This document shows positions 36,979 to 49,200 of a DNA stretch of 64,000 nt, piece by piece. Numbering within the stretch: position 1 is the stretch's first letter; each line of letters starts with the position of its first letter. The notes under the pieces are model-generated. The model saw nothing but the letters and a program-made list of their open reading frames with translations. It was not told where the DNA came from and did not search any database. The translations under genes and the position numbers were made by a program. This DNA comes from Quillaja saponaria (Eukaryota; Streptophyta; Magnoliopsida; Fabales; Quillajaceae), in the NCBI GenBank assembly GCA_029379385.1, contig CM055609.1, positions 310,001 to 374,000 on the forward strand. Direction: 5' to 3'.

Positions 36979-39900
36979 ATGGGGATTTGCTGGGGTTCTC
37001 CTCCGGCTGATAACCCAACCCCAGCCACAACTGGTCAGCTGAGTAAAGGTATGTGTTAGTCCCACTATCAAACATGTATCTTGTTCTCAATTATTTTTCT
37101 CAATTTCTTTGTTCTCTTTCTTTATTTCTTCCCACAATTCTAGGATGACATAATTGTGCTTTTTCTTCAATTTTGTCACGCGGGATTTGTGTTGTGATTC
37201 ATCAAACTTCTTCAATCTCTGTGATAGTGATTAATTTTCATGCGGTTTCGTGTGACGTATGCTATGATTTTCTGGCTTACCTTTTGTCTTCTCATTCTTC
37301 AATTATATATATAGCCACTACAGGAATATCCCAGACAACCAGCAGCAACACATCTTCTGGGAGCAGCAACGTGTCCAGGAATAGCCGCTTCTCGGCGTCT
37401 AGTGGTGATGAAGCTTGTCCAAATGGGCAAATCTTACCTACCCCAAACTCAAGGATCTTCACTTTTGCAGAACTGAAGGTTGCAACTAAGAATTTTAGAG
37501 CTGATACAGTGCTTGGAGAGGGAGGTTTTGGAAAAGTTTTTAGGGGTTGGCTTGATGGAAAGGCAACATCAAAGAATGGAAGTGGATCAGTTATTGCAGT
37601 TAAAAAATTGAACTCAGAGAGCTTGCAAGGATTTGAGGAGTGGCAGGTATTTCTACTGACCTTAAATGTGGACAATCAGTAGAGTTTCATCAAGACATTA
37701 ACTCTTGTTTTGGTAAAGAAAATCTAAGCATAGATATCATGTTGAAAAGACAATTGCTTAATGTTGAGAGGAAGAGGACCAATAAGATTTTTATGGTTAG
37801 GAATAATAAGGTGGCATTAGTGGAAGAGAAAGATTAATATCAAATTTACACTTATTTTTGGTGAGATCAAATTCACATATTAGTCATCTCCAAAATCACT
37901 CTTGATCTGTCTTTGCATGAAAATTCTATTCGCATCTTATAGCTCATCCATTTTCAACCTTAGTGCGAATTTCACCTTCATAGTTTTTGGCAAATGAATG
38001 AAAGGAAAAGAAAATGCATGATTTTGATTGGAAAGGCAATACAAACATGACATGTAAAACATGGACTTGACTTAAAGTGAGAATATTCAAGGTTCCAAGG
38101 TCTGTGCGAAGCCCCCCTAAATCACATTTCGCTTTGATATCAGGATTACATTGTTGTGAATAGGACAAAGAGAAGGAAACAGATGCAAGAAGTGTACTCA
38201 CTTCTTCATTCATTTTTGGCTGGTGATTTGATTTTGGTACCATTCAACAACAGTACTGAAGTGAATACTCACTGATTTGCACTGTGAAACTGGTAGTTCA
38301 CAGTAAACCATGAATTAGTTCACCATACAGCTCAAATGGCAAACTGTGATTAGCATTCTGATATTAAATATATGCATTTGGACCAGCGTCCTAAAAAAAT
38401 TTGAGGGTGTTAATGAATGCTGTATTTGTCATATGTAAAATTAATAAATTGTGCAATATTTAACAGTTAGAGTCCTTATTTATTATAAATCCATTACTTA
38501 ATCCCTCCTCCCCCCTCTCTCACTCACACAAGCACATTTAGTAAAAGGCTTATTTGTTTCATCAACTTTATGTGACGATTAGTTTTTTGATGCATATTGA
38601 ATAAGAATATTTTAGATTTTATGCTAATCTGATGGTTGATTTATTTGGTGTAGTCAGAAGTACATTTCCTGGCACGACTTTCTCACCCTAACCTTGTAAA
38701 GCTGTTGGGATATTGTTGGGAGGATAAAGAGCTGCTTCTTGTCTATGAATTCATGCAGAAGGGCAGTTTGGAAAATCATCTGTTTGGAAGTGAGGGCTCA
38801 CAAATCATAAGCATTACTTTGATTCAATGTTACCGTGCGAGCTTATATATATTATATACACATCTATCAACGTAATGAGTAATACCAGTCCTCTTATTCT
38901 CCTTAAATCACATGCTTTTACTTGTTCAGGGGGATCCTCTGTTCAGCCACTTCCATGGGACATACGGCTCAAGATTGCTATTGGAGCTGCTCGAGGCCTG
39001 GCATTCTTGCACACATCAGAGAAGCAAGTAATATACAGAGATTTCAAGGCGTCAAATATATTGCTTGATGGGGTAGGTACTATTAGACATATGCAACGGT
39101 GCCAAGTATAAGTTCTATTTAACCATCCATTTAGCTGATCTCTGCAAAGAAAGTCTTAAACTCATGAAGCATGACTGTTGTTGATAATCATTTCTGATGC
39201 AGAACAAACTATTGGAAACAAAATATTTAACATGTACTCTTTTTCTTTTCTTTTTTGTTGTGTTACAGTCTTACACTGCCAAGATATCAGATTTTGGCCT
39301 GGCAAAACTGGGTCCTTCAGCTAGTCAATCTCATGTGACTACAAGGGTGATGGGAACATATGGTTATGCTGCGCCAGAATATGTTGCCACAGGTGATCTC
39401 AAAATCTCTTTTAAGCTTTGGGCTACTCTCAAGTTCTACTGATTGGCTATCTGGTTGGGTAAATCTTGATCTCACTTAACCTTAACTGATTCTAAATCCA
39501 TGCCTTAACATCTAGATCACTTTCATATTGTACAGGACATCTATATGTGAAGAGCGACGTGTATGGCTTTGGTGTTGTTTTGGTTGAGATACTAACAAGC
39601 TTACGGGCACTTGATACAAACCGTCCAGCGAGGGAACGTAATCTGGTGGACTGGGTCAAACCGTACTTACAAGACAGAAGAAAGTTGAAAAGCATTATGG
39701 ATTCTCGATTAGAAGGAAAATATCCATCCAAAGCTGTATTTCATATAGCTCAGCTTGCTCTAAAATGTCTAGCAGCTGAGCCTAAACAACGGCCATCAAT
39801 GAAGGAAGTTGTGGAGAGCTTGGAACGGATTCAAGCTGCCAATGAAAACCCAAAGGAGCCTAGAATCCGTTCTACACATCCCATGACCCACCGTCAAGGC

Positions 39901-39990
39901 CAGAAACCTTTGCACCATCTTTCTCCTCTTCATCCAAAGCAGGATGGAAGCCACACTTATCAAAACTCACCCCGAATAAGGCCACTTTAG
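36979..39990 (+). CDS. Receptor-like cytoplasmic kinase, subfamily VII (PBS1-like)
   Basis: Six exons: 36979-37048, 37315-37646, 38654-38789, 38930-39072, 39269-39392, 39536-39990, giving 419 residues. The N-terminus MGICWGS has Gly2 for myristoylation and Cys4 for palmitoylation, so plasma-membrane anchoring is expected. A Ser/Thr-rich linker precedes a complete kinase domain: [13 protein letters not shown], glycine loop [11 protein letters not shown] at 91-101, AVK lysine 120, catalytic [12 protein letters not shown] with Asp217, DFGLAKLG with Asp235, and the activation segment ending [20 protein letters not shown], the usual RLCK VII form. Arg before Asp217 makes it an RD kinase. There is no ectodomain or membrane helix. 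The family relays signals from receptor kinases in immunity and development; the particular role here is not predictable. No frameshift is seen. Confidence 0.94.
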
Positions 39991-41009
39991 TACAACTACT
40001 TCAACCGCAGACCACTCCATGCTGATTGTTTCTTAAAGGGAACTGGGAAGAGTCCCTATTTCTTTGTCTATATATGATTTGTTGGTAGCCACAAAGAACT
40101 CCCCTGTTGTAGTAAAAACCATATTAGTGTTGTAAATGTATCACGTTCATAGGTCAGCTTTTTTGTGCTTTGGAGGAAAATTTGATTGAGAAGATGTTGT
40201 AAGAGGGGACTTGATGATTAGTTGATTACATAGTATACTGCCCTCCTTTGTGTTCTTCCCCAGCAACTAGTTACGCTGAAACAATTAAACTTTCGCTCTT
40301 AACGGAGATGTTGAAATATTTCTTTCATAATTGTAAATAATTTTAAAATAATAGTTATTTTGAAAGGTTTTAAAATTTAAAAATTATAGTTAAAAATAAA
40401 TATTAAAATACCTTAAATATTTTTAGAGTTATATAATTAATAAATTAATACATTTAGGGTATTGATATGTATATTATAAATATCGTTAGGTGTAATATAA
40501 TTACACTATAAGATAAAAATAGAAATTACTATAACTTTTTTATTTTAGTTCACCTATCAATATTGAGTAGTGCACATATTATTACCTTACATTTAAATGT
40601 CTATTATCCATTACACTACAATTTAATAAGTGCCTTTAAGAAAAGGAAGATTATTGGATGTGAATATAACTTCTTGTTACGAGTTACGAGTTACGAGTTA
40701 CGAGTTATGACTAAAATAAATTTACAACTATGATTGGATTATATCGTTAACTTTTGATGCTAAATCCAGAGTCCAAGATTGGGCGGATACAGCAACCACC
40801 TTCAAATCTTCTATGGCCCACTCCTCCAGGCCCCCGGACTTAACCTTCGAACTTGAATAATTTATTAGAACTTAGAAGAGTGGAATCATCATCATCATAA
40901 AAAAGAAAGAAAGAGAAAGATCGCTTCTTATTGATGCGCTTCCCGCTGAAACGAGTCAGTGAAATCTTTCTCTGCCTTTCTCTCTCCCGATCTGGCTGTA
41001 ACATTCGCC
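39991..41009 (+). other. Spacer between kinase and galacturonosyltransferase genes
   Basis: 3' flank of the kinase, AT-rich DNA, a short heptamer repeat and the promoter and 5' UTR of the next gene. No other gene is seen. Confidence 0.6.
40677..40708 (+). repeat. Four-copy GAGTTAC heptamer repeat
   Basis: The unit GAGTTAC is repeated four times head to tail, the last with one change (GAGTTAT). It is not the plant telomere repeat. Confidence 0.85.
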
Positions 41010-44000
41010 ATGGAAATTCGTCCTGGAAAATTCCCAAGCTCCCAATCTCTGCTACTCATCTGCTTATTATTGGTAAATTTGATTCATTTCCACACTCTAC
41101 TTTTTGTTTCCTTTTAAATTTTGATTATTTATTTTTTCACGATGATGATTCTACTGCACTTGGATCACAGTTATTTAATGCCGAATCCATACGTTTCTGT
41201 TTCGAGTTTAAGCTATGCCGTTACTGTGAACTCCATTGAATTCTGTACGCGCTTTAATTATTCCTTTGATTTTTAGGGATCTTGTGGTTAACAGGGCCCG
41301 ATCTTTTCAATCTCTTACTCCTGTAACTAATTCTGTTTCAATATCTAATTTTTGTTACTCATGCTTCCCGTGAACTCATTTAGTGTGCCTACTGGACAAG
41401 AGGGATTCTTAAATGCGTATATTCAAATTAGCAAAACTAATATTGAGTAATGAGAACCTTGTTTATTTCTCGGAAACTATTAAAAGTCAGAATGTTTAGA
41501 TCATGCATTCTTGAATGTTTCTCTATCTGCATCAACATTAATATTCTTGAATGTTTCTTTATCTGCATCAAAATTAATTTAAGTTCAATTTTGTGGGCAG
41601 TTTGTGTTCGGTGTTGATGTTGTGCTAGCAGATATATCTTCCATTTCAACAAAGTAAGGTTTCTCGTCAGCAAAAGCATAGTTATTATTGCTCTCATTAT
41701 GTTCTATCATTTCCTTTTTCTACCCCCTTGAAAACATTATGGCTTTAGGGTTGACACTCCTCTGATTATATTTGTTACAGTGGGGGAGATATTGCAGGAT
41801 ACCAGACCCTGTATGATTGTGACAGAAAGGTTTTTGTTCTCATCTTTGCTGGAGTTTTCCATGTTGGATGTTGTTTGAGATAATTATTTAGCTTTGCACA
41901 TCTAAGAATTAGGCCCTCTCCAAATTTACCTGAGCTTTTGTAGTTTCATCTTCATGGACTTACAGCTTTACTTTGTTAAAGACATGCTAAACAAAGGTAT
42001 TTCATTTGCTGGTGGGTGGATGTGGTTTGAGCTGCAAATTTCTATTTTCTGTTCTGCCATTTTGGAAAATTGTACCCTTTATGTGCTTCTATGTTGTTGA
42101 CCGACCTTCATGTGGAAGTAACACAAATATGATGCAAGCGTGCTGTGCAGTTTCTGCTTAAGAAAAACATGGACAAATAGGTGACATAGAAGAGCACTAA
42201 AACCACCTGAGAACTTCGTCAAAGTTCCGAAAGTGTATTCTCTATGTCAGAACCTCATGGGCTGACATTCTACATAAAGTTATAATTAGCAAACCATGGC
42301 ATGTCCATTATTTTTGGAAATAGTTCCAAATATACATTAGATCAAACCATTATGGTCATGTAAACTTACCTCATTGTGCAGTACATACACCCTTTACTTT
42401 TTTTACAGTGTGAAAGTTGTTGTCTGAGCAGGAGGAAGATACTGTTTCCAGTGTAGTCAGCAATAATCCAGATGAGAAGGTATTCTCAGACATTCTGACT
42501 TTTATAGTAGCCAGCTGCGATGCTTATAAAGGAATGATTTTATACAGGACATTGACATAATTACAGCATACAGCGGTGTTTCTGGCACAATTCGACTAGG
42601 TAGAGTGAAAATGACTGACCTATCTGCTTCCTGGGTGTGGGAAAACACTGTTGGTGGAAACCGTGAACCGAAAAGGAGCTCCCAGGTATCACTGTTTTAT
42701 TTCATCGTTAACTTTTTTGATAGAGACTGGTGCCTATAAGTGGAAGAACAATCATATGAAGTTGATATGGTTTCAGCAGTTATGAAATCTTTACTCCTTT
42801 TAGGTAATGGAGGAGTCATCTCAATCTGGTTCAAGATTTAGAGAGAATCCTGAGCAGTCCATGGATGAGAATTATTCTGGAGAAGGTGGAACTCAATATT
42901 CTCGTATTTTACCTATGAGCCCTGTTAAAATTAAACGCCAGGTAATTGTGAAGTGGTTGTTATATGCTCCCTGAATATGTCTTACTCTGTTGATCTGGGT
43001 TTGTAATGGTTTCTAATCCCTTCAGATAAAACGGCAAGAAAGAAGGAAACTTCGTGCTTTGGAGCTAAGTCAACAGGATAAAGAAACTGAAAACAATATC
43101 ATAGCTGCAGCTATTGAACGCTCAAAAGGTTTTGAGACTGGTGTCAAGGGGAAATACAGTATATGGAGGAGAGAATATGAAAGCCCAAATTCAGATTCAA
43201 CCTTGAAACTTATACGGGACCAGATAATAATGGCCAAAGCATATGCCAACCTTGCCAAATCTAATAACGAAAGTACTCTTTACAATTCTCTTATAAAATA
43301 CTCCAGAGAAAGTCAACTTGCCATTGGAGAAGCAAGTTCTGATTCCGAGCTTCACCCAAGGTATTCTACTTGCCATCTGATCTAATGCTGTTATTAGAAA
43401 TAATGCATTCCATTTCATGTAGTGTTCTTCTTTCTCTTCCTCTCTTTCTCTAGTGCACTTGACCGAGCAAAAGATATGGGTCACATTCTTTCAATAGCAA
43501 AGGACCAACTCTATGACTGTCTTACAGTGGCAAGGAAGTTAAGGGCAATGCTTCAGTCAACTGACGAGAGTGTGTATGCACAGAAGAAGAAGAGTGCATT
43601 CTTGATTCAGCTAGCTGCAAAAACAGTGCCAAGACCATTGAATTGCCTTCCCTTACAACTCGCAGCAGATTATTTTCTGCTGGGTTATCATAGCAAAGGG
43701 GATCTTCCCAAAGAAAAGCTTGAAGACCCTTCTCTGTACCATTATGCCATCTTTTCTGATAACGTACTAGCAGCATCTGTGGTTGTCAATTCTACCATGC
43801 AAAATGCTAAGGAGCCAGAGAAACATGTATTTCATATAGTAACTGATAAACTGAACTTTGCAGCGATGAGAATGTGGTTTCTTGTCAACCCTCCATCCAG
43901 GGCAACTGTTGAAGTTCAGAATATTGATGATTTCAAGTGGCTGAATTCCTCTTACTGTTCTGTTCTGCGTCAACTTGAATCTGCAAGAATCAAAGAGTAT

Positions 44001-45377
44001 TATTTCAAGGCCAATCATCCTTCCTCCCTTTCTGTTGGTTCTGACAATTTGAAATATAGAAATCCCAAATATTTGTCCATGCTGAATCACCTAAGATTCT
44101 ACCTTCCTGAAGTTTATCCAAAGCTAGACAAGATACTATTTTTGGATGATGACATTGTAGTTCAGAAGGATTTGACTCCTCTTTGGTCCATTGATCTGAA
44201 AGGAATGGTGAATGGTGCTGTGGAAACATGTAAAGAGAGCTTCCATAGGTTTGATAAATATCTAAACTTTAGCAATCCATTGATCTCCAATAATTTCAGT
44301 CCAAATGCTTGTGGGTGGGCATTTGGCATGAACATTTTTGACTTGAAGGAGTGGAAGAAGCGAAACATCACTGGAATATATCATAGGTGGCAGGACATGG
44401 TAAAGATTCACTTGTCTTCTTCCGCCTCCTCTTTTTATTTTGAAGCTATCTCACACAATATCTTATCACCTTCAATTGTTTTTTTGCTAATTATCACATG
44501 CAATTAGAAAAACTATTTTCTACACATTCATTTTTATGCATCAGATATAGATACATCACTTACTATAAACTAGTGTGTTAAAATACTCAGTAGATTCAGA
44601 TATGTCTCTTTTCTATACACTTATCATAAGCCAATTATCATATTAAAGCACAATCATTTATTTCTGAAGTACCTAGGTAGTAGTGTCAGTAATTTGAGAG
44701 AAACTACATCAGTTTTAGGCTGGGAACGGTATTAAGCTGAAGGAGATTTTATTTTGCAGCCAAAGGAAGGTAAGAAGTATTTATATACTTTGTCATGAAT
44801 GTAGTATCTTGTGGAGGGGACTCACTAGATTTTGTGTTTTCAAGACGGTAATGGGAAGGGGTCAATGAATGGCTGTACACATCCTTAAATCTGAGTTAAA
44901 TAACATCAACATGCTGGAAGCATTAGCCCTTAATTTGTTTCATGTAAATAGAGTTTCAGTAATTTATGTTGATTTTCATTCCGAGTCTGTCAAATTGTGG
45001 AAAAAGAGAATATGTTTCTCATTTAGTTGTTTTCTGTTACATGTAGTTATACCTTCTTGGTGCCCACGATTACATTTGACGGAAACATTGTTTTGCAGAA
45101 TGAGGATAGAACTCTTTGGAAACTTGGTACATTGCCACCGGGACTCATCACCTTCTACAATCTTACCTACCCACTGAATCGAGGCTGGCATGTCTTGGGA
45201 CTTGGCTATGATCCGGCTCTAAATCAAACAGAGATAGAGAACGCAGCCGTCATCCACTATAATGGAAATTACAAGCCATGGTTGAATCTGGCTGTTTCCA
45301 AGTATAGGTCATATTGGTCTAGATACGTTATGTTTGAGAACCCGTATCTTCGACTTTGCAACATTAGCGAACAGTGA
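41010..45377 (+). CDS. Galacturonosyltransferase, GAUT3-like (GT8 family)
   Basis: Nine exons: 41010-41072, 41601-41653, 41781-41829, 42432-42479, 42548-42685, 42804-42941, 43026-43360, 43454-44399, 45099-45377, all in phase, giving 682 residues. The N-terminus has a short cytosolic part and a hydrophobic anchor (SSQSLLLICLLL plus FVFGVDVVLA), so a Golgi type II protein is expected. A long stem follows, containing KIKRQIKRQERRKLRALELS and the coiled IRDQIIMAKAYANLAKS. The GT8 domain holds HVFHIVTDKLNFAAMRMWFL, the metal-binding LFLDDDIVVQKDL with Asp506-508, NFSPNACGWAFGMNIFDLKE, LWKLGTLPPGLITFY and AAVIHYNGNYKPWL. The closest family I recognise is GAUT1/3/4, with length and stem favouring GAUT3. 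GAUTs add galacturonic acid to homogalacturonan in pectin synthesis. Domain call is firm; paralog call is moderate. Confidence 0.93.
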
Positions 45378-46201
45378 TCTTTTCATAGATTTCTTTTTCT
45401 TTACTAACACATCTAATGGAATAACACATAATCTTTGTTCTTTAAGAAAAGACAGCCAAAATGGGTTTCTCCTTTCGATTTGTTTTGTTGTTTCCGATTG
45501 TTGAGTGTGTCTAGTGCCGTGCAGTGGCCCAAACTGCTAGCATATGTACTTTTCAATGGCAGTGATGTCGATATTTTATATTTGTCCTCCTCGTGCCACA
45601 TATAAGGGTCTACTGTTGCTTCGGAAAACGTTTTCAATGGTCTCCTAGAACTATTTTCAAGTTTTTTGTTTTGGTGAAAAGCATTCAGGTTCGGAAGATT
45701 GGTAACTGTTTTCTTGGAAATGAGACCGGTGAAAAAACTGAGGGTTGCATTAGGTACATGAAGTGATGATGAAACAAAGACGCTGGAAATTGGGCTTCCT
45801 TGGTTGGACAATTGGGCTGGCCATATCAGGTTGAAGGAGAATACTAATATTATGAATTAAACATCAAATAATAAATAAATAAATTATTAAAAGCGAGAAC
45901 AATGCGTTTGGCACTTTGGCTTTAAGTGACTCATCAGCGTGGTAATGAAGCGTGTCCATTTCTCATTAATGGCATATAAATTATAAGCGGATGCTTTTGC
46001 ACCTTTATTCCGGGTCTTGGCTCTATAAATTACATATTCTCATGGCTCCGCGAGCAAGCACAGATGCACAATAGCGAACTGCAAACCAAGTATCGACCCC
46101 ATCACGCTTTGTTACTGTTACTAAAATTAAACACTTACTGCTACTGCTCTTCCAACATCTCTTCTCTTTCATAATTTTCGCTCAAGATAGCAAAGGAGAA
46201 A
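45378..46201 (+). other. Spacer and promoter upstream of NPC1
   Basis: 3' flank of the GAUT gene followed by the NPC1 promoter and leader. A minus-strand open frame at 45413-45811 has no recognisable domain. Confidence 0.55.
46024..46030 (+). promoter_or_regulatory. Probable TATA box of NPC1
   Basis: TATAAAT in the context CTCTATAAATTAC lies 172 bp before the NPC1 ATG. It is the best core-promoter match in this spacer; assigned by position. Confidence 0.45.
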
Positions 46202-49200
46202 ATGATACCCTCTTTCAGTTTCCTCGTTGTTGCTTCTCTCTTCCAGGCAAGAATTCAACTCCCCTTTACTCTTTTTGCTCTCATTAGCTTTCCGGTAGGT
46301 GGCCACCGTAGGAGTTGTTAATCATGCTCCTGATTTTTGAACTTGCTGATATTTAATCTTGTTCTACATTTTGGGATTATTGGGTATACTGTATCATACT
46401 CAACTTGAAGTTTTGAACTTTGAACAGTTGACCCAAAGGTAGTGTACAGAAAATGCTAGAAAAACTACTCATCCATGTGGTTGAAATGTTTGGAGTTTTT
46501 CTATTTCATCCTAAAGTTTGGCTTTTGACTTGAATCACTAAACATCATATATTATGTATCTAATTACCCTTGTGAATGTGATATAACCCACAAGTGAAAG
46601 CTAGATCCCCCACGAGGTGTGTACTTCATAATGCACGGCTGAGGGTGGAATTATGAGTCACTGTTGAACATTTAGGAGTGCTTTCTTAATGTTGTGTTCA
46701 CAGTGAAGTGTTACTGAGCTGAGTATTTTTTATTATTGTAGATGATATTTTATTCATCTATGCTGAGTGCAGAGGCAACTGATTCCCAGTTACTTTTGAT
46801 TTCCGATGCAACATCTAGGTAAGGCTACTTAAGTCATAATCCAGAATTGTGAAAATGACTGTACCTTCTTGCAGGGTTTATTTGCTGGTAACTCAATGGT
46901 ATGCAGAGCTATTCCCATTGTATGTATGACTGTATTGGGTGTGGCCTTGATGAACTGGTACCAATGCCTATTTTGAATTTGATACCACTTGTTATGGGTC
47001 AAGTTAGAAGGGGAAGTGATACAGATGACCATCATGCTTTTTACTAGTATTTGTTTAATTCATAGTACAGGTCTTGGGGCATTTATAATATTATGGACCC
47101 TGGTTCAATCAGTAGTTTCCTGGAAAATAGCTTCTGGCAGCATAGATGTTGTCTTATACTCTATAATTGAATTTCTACTAATTGATTTTGTATAATAATA
47201 TGTCTATGGTCCACAGGCCACTCGTGTAAATAGGTTGTGGCATTACCATATTGACACTAGTGTTAAGCTTGATTTGCAGAGCTGGAACATTTTATCATCT
47301 TTGAGTTTTTGGGATAACTTTAAATTAACATAGCAATGGAGCAAGGTTGTTTCAAAGGTCATGGGTTAAAATCTTAATAACCGCTATTCTCATTAATTGT
47401 CTAAGTAATATTTCTTTCTTGTAGTTTATGTCGAGTTCTACTTAGTTTGATATACATGCTAGTTCACATGAGTGGCCGTCTTAGTAAGTTTGATATACAT
47501 AATTGGGTACACCTCCAATTTAGGAAAAATTACTAATCTAACTCAACTTAACTAAGCCTTAAATCCAAAACTAATTAGGGTCAGTTATATGAATCTTTTT
47601 CTTCCATTCGCATCGATTTAATATATCAATTTCAGTAATGCCTAGAGTAATTATATCTTTCGTAATGGCTGTCTCAATATAAGTTTCAGTCTTCCTTTAC
47701 CATGTTTAACACCTACTATATGCACCAAGCAAGAAATTAAAATTCGTTTCTAGTTACCGTTTCGACAAGCCCAGAAACAAAAATGATTTGAGAAACAGTA
47801 TGGAAACAGCATGGAAATGCTAATTTTTGTGGAAACGCATGGAAATATATAATAAAAAAACTATAAATATAGAATATCATATTCTTTTACAATGAAAGCA
47901 GTTGCACATATTATAATAATTGTAGGTATCTAACATTATTAATTTAATACATAAAATACTATTAAATATATAACAAAATAAAATTCTAAACATAGACATA
48001 CAAATTGGAGAAAAATATCAAATTACAATTACATCCAACTAATAGTAGAGTGACTAGCAAGTGCTCAACCCATATTTAATGAATTTTTTTAATTTGAACC
48101 AACATATATATGTTATGAAAATTTAATATTATCCATCACTAAGTTAAACTAAATTAATACAAAATATTTGCATAAAAAAATAATAATAAATAAATAAAAG
48201 ACTAAGAAACCTAAAATAGGTGAAATCCTAAAAAGAATTATCTTCGCTAAATTATGTCATCTGAATATACATCAAATAAAATTAAAAAAATAAAATAAAA
48301 TTGAAATCCTGAAATATGAAGAGAACTAAAGTCAAAACTTTAGATTTTTAAATTTTGAAAATGCCCCGTTTGTGTCGACCCATTTCATGTGAAAACGATA
48401 GAAATAATCCCGTTTTGTGTGGACAAGCCGATGTTTCGTGTGGAAACTTTCCTGTTTCTCGTGAAAACGATGTTGCGTTTCTATAAGTAAGTTTCGTTTC
48501 GTTTTGGATAGTGTGGAAACGGAAACATTTCGCACATTTCGACACGAATTTTTAAACCTTGGCACCAAGTCACATTTCCTAATTGCAGGTGTCCATTGGC
48601 CGACATTAGATATGTCCAAACCAACATAAACGATTATCTCTCACTTTCTCTTCGATAGGTGCTACCTCAACCTTCCTACGAATTTTCTCATTTCGTATTG
48701 TACCATTTTTTTGTATGTCCAATCATTCATTTCAACATTCGCATTCGGCTAATCCCATCTTATAAGAGTGTTGTTTCTTAACTTCCCAACATTCATAACC
48801 ATACAACATAACTAATCTCATTACCATCCTATAAAATTTTTCTTTCAACCTATTCAGTATTTAGGATCGCATAAAACTCTCGAAACACTTCACCACTTCA
48901 TCGACCCTGCCATAATTCTATGGTTCTCATTATGCTCAATTACACTATCTTTTTGTATAAATAAACTTAAATACTTGATCACATCCTTTATAAGGATTGC
49001 CGAACCATTTAATGTTATTTTAGTAGAACCTCTTCTAGTGTGACTAAAATTGCATTATATACTTTAATTTTCATCTGACTCAACCTGACCTTTAGATTCT
49101 AACACATTCTCCCTTAATTTTAGTTTAGAATTTAAACATTCTCTAGTTTCGTCTATCAAAAAGATGTCGTCAGCAAACAACATGTACCACGGAGCCTTAT

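Noticed and set aside
37173..37314. Extra coding sequence before kinase exon 2
   Set aside because: The open frame continues into an intron; the acceptor at 37313-37314 joins exon 1 (MGICWGS...) in phase.
40677..40708. Interstitial telomere repeat
   Set aside because: The heptamer is GAGTTAC, not TTTAGGG or its complement.
47340..47400. Degenerate SINE or tRNA fragment (GGTCATGGGTTAAAATC)
   Set aside because: Only one B-box-like phrase is visible; no A box, tail or target duplication.
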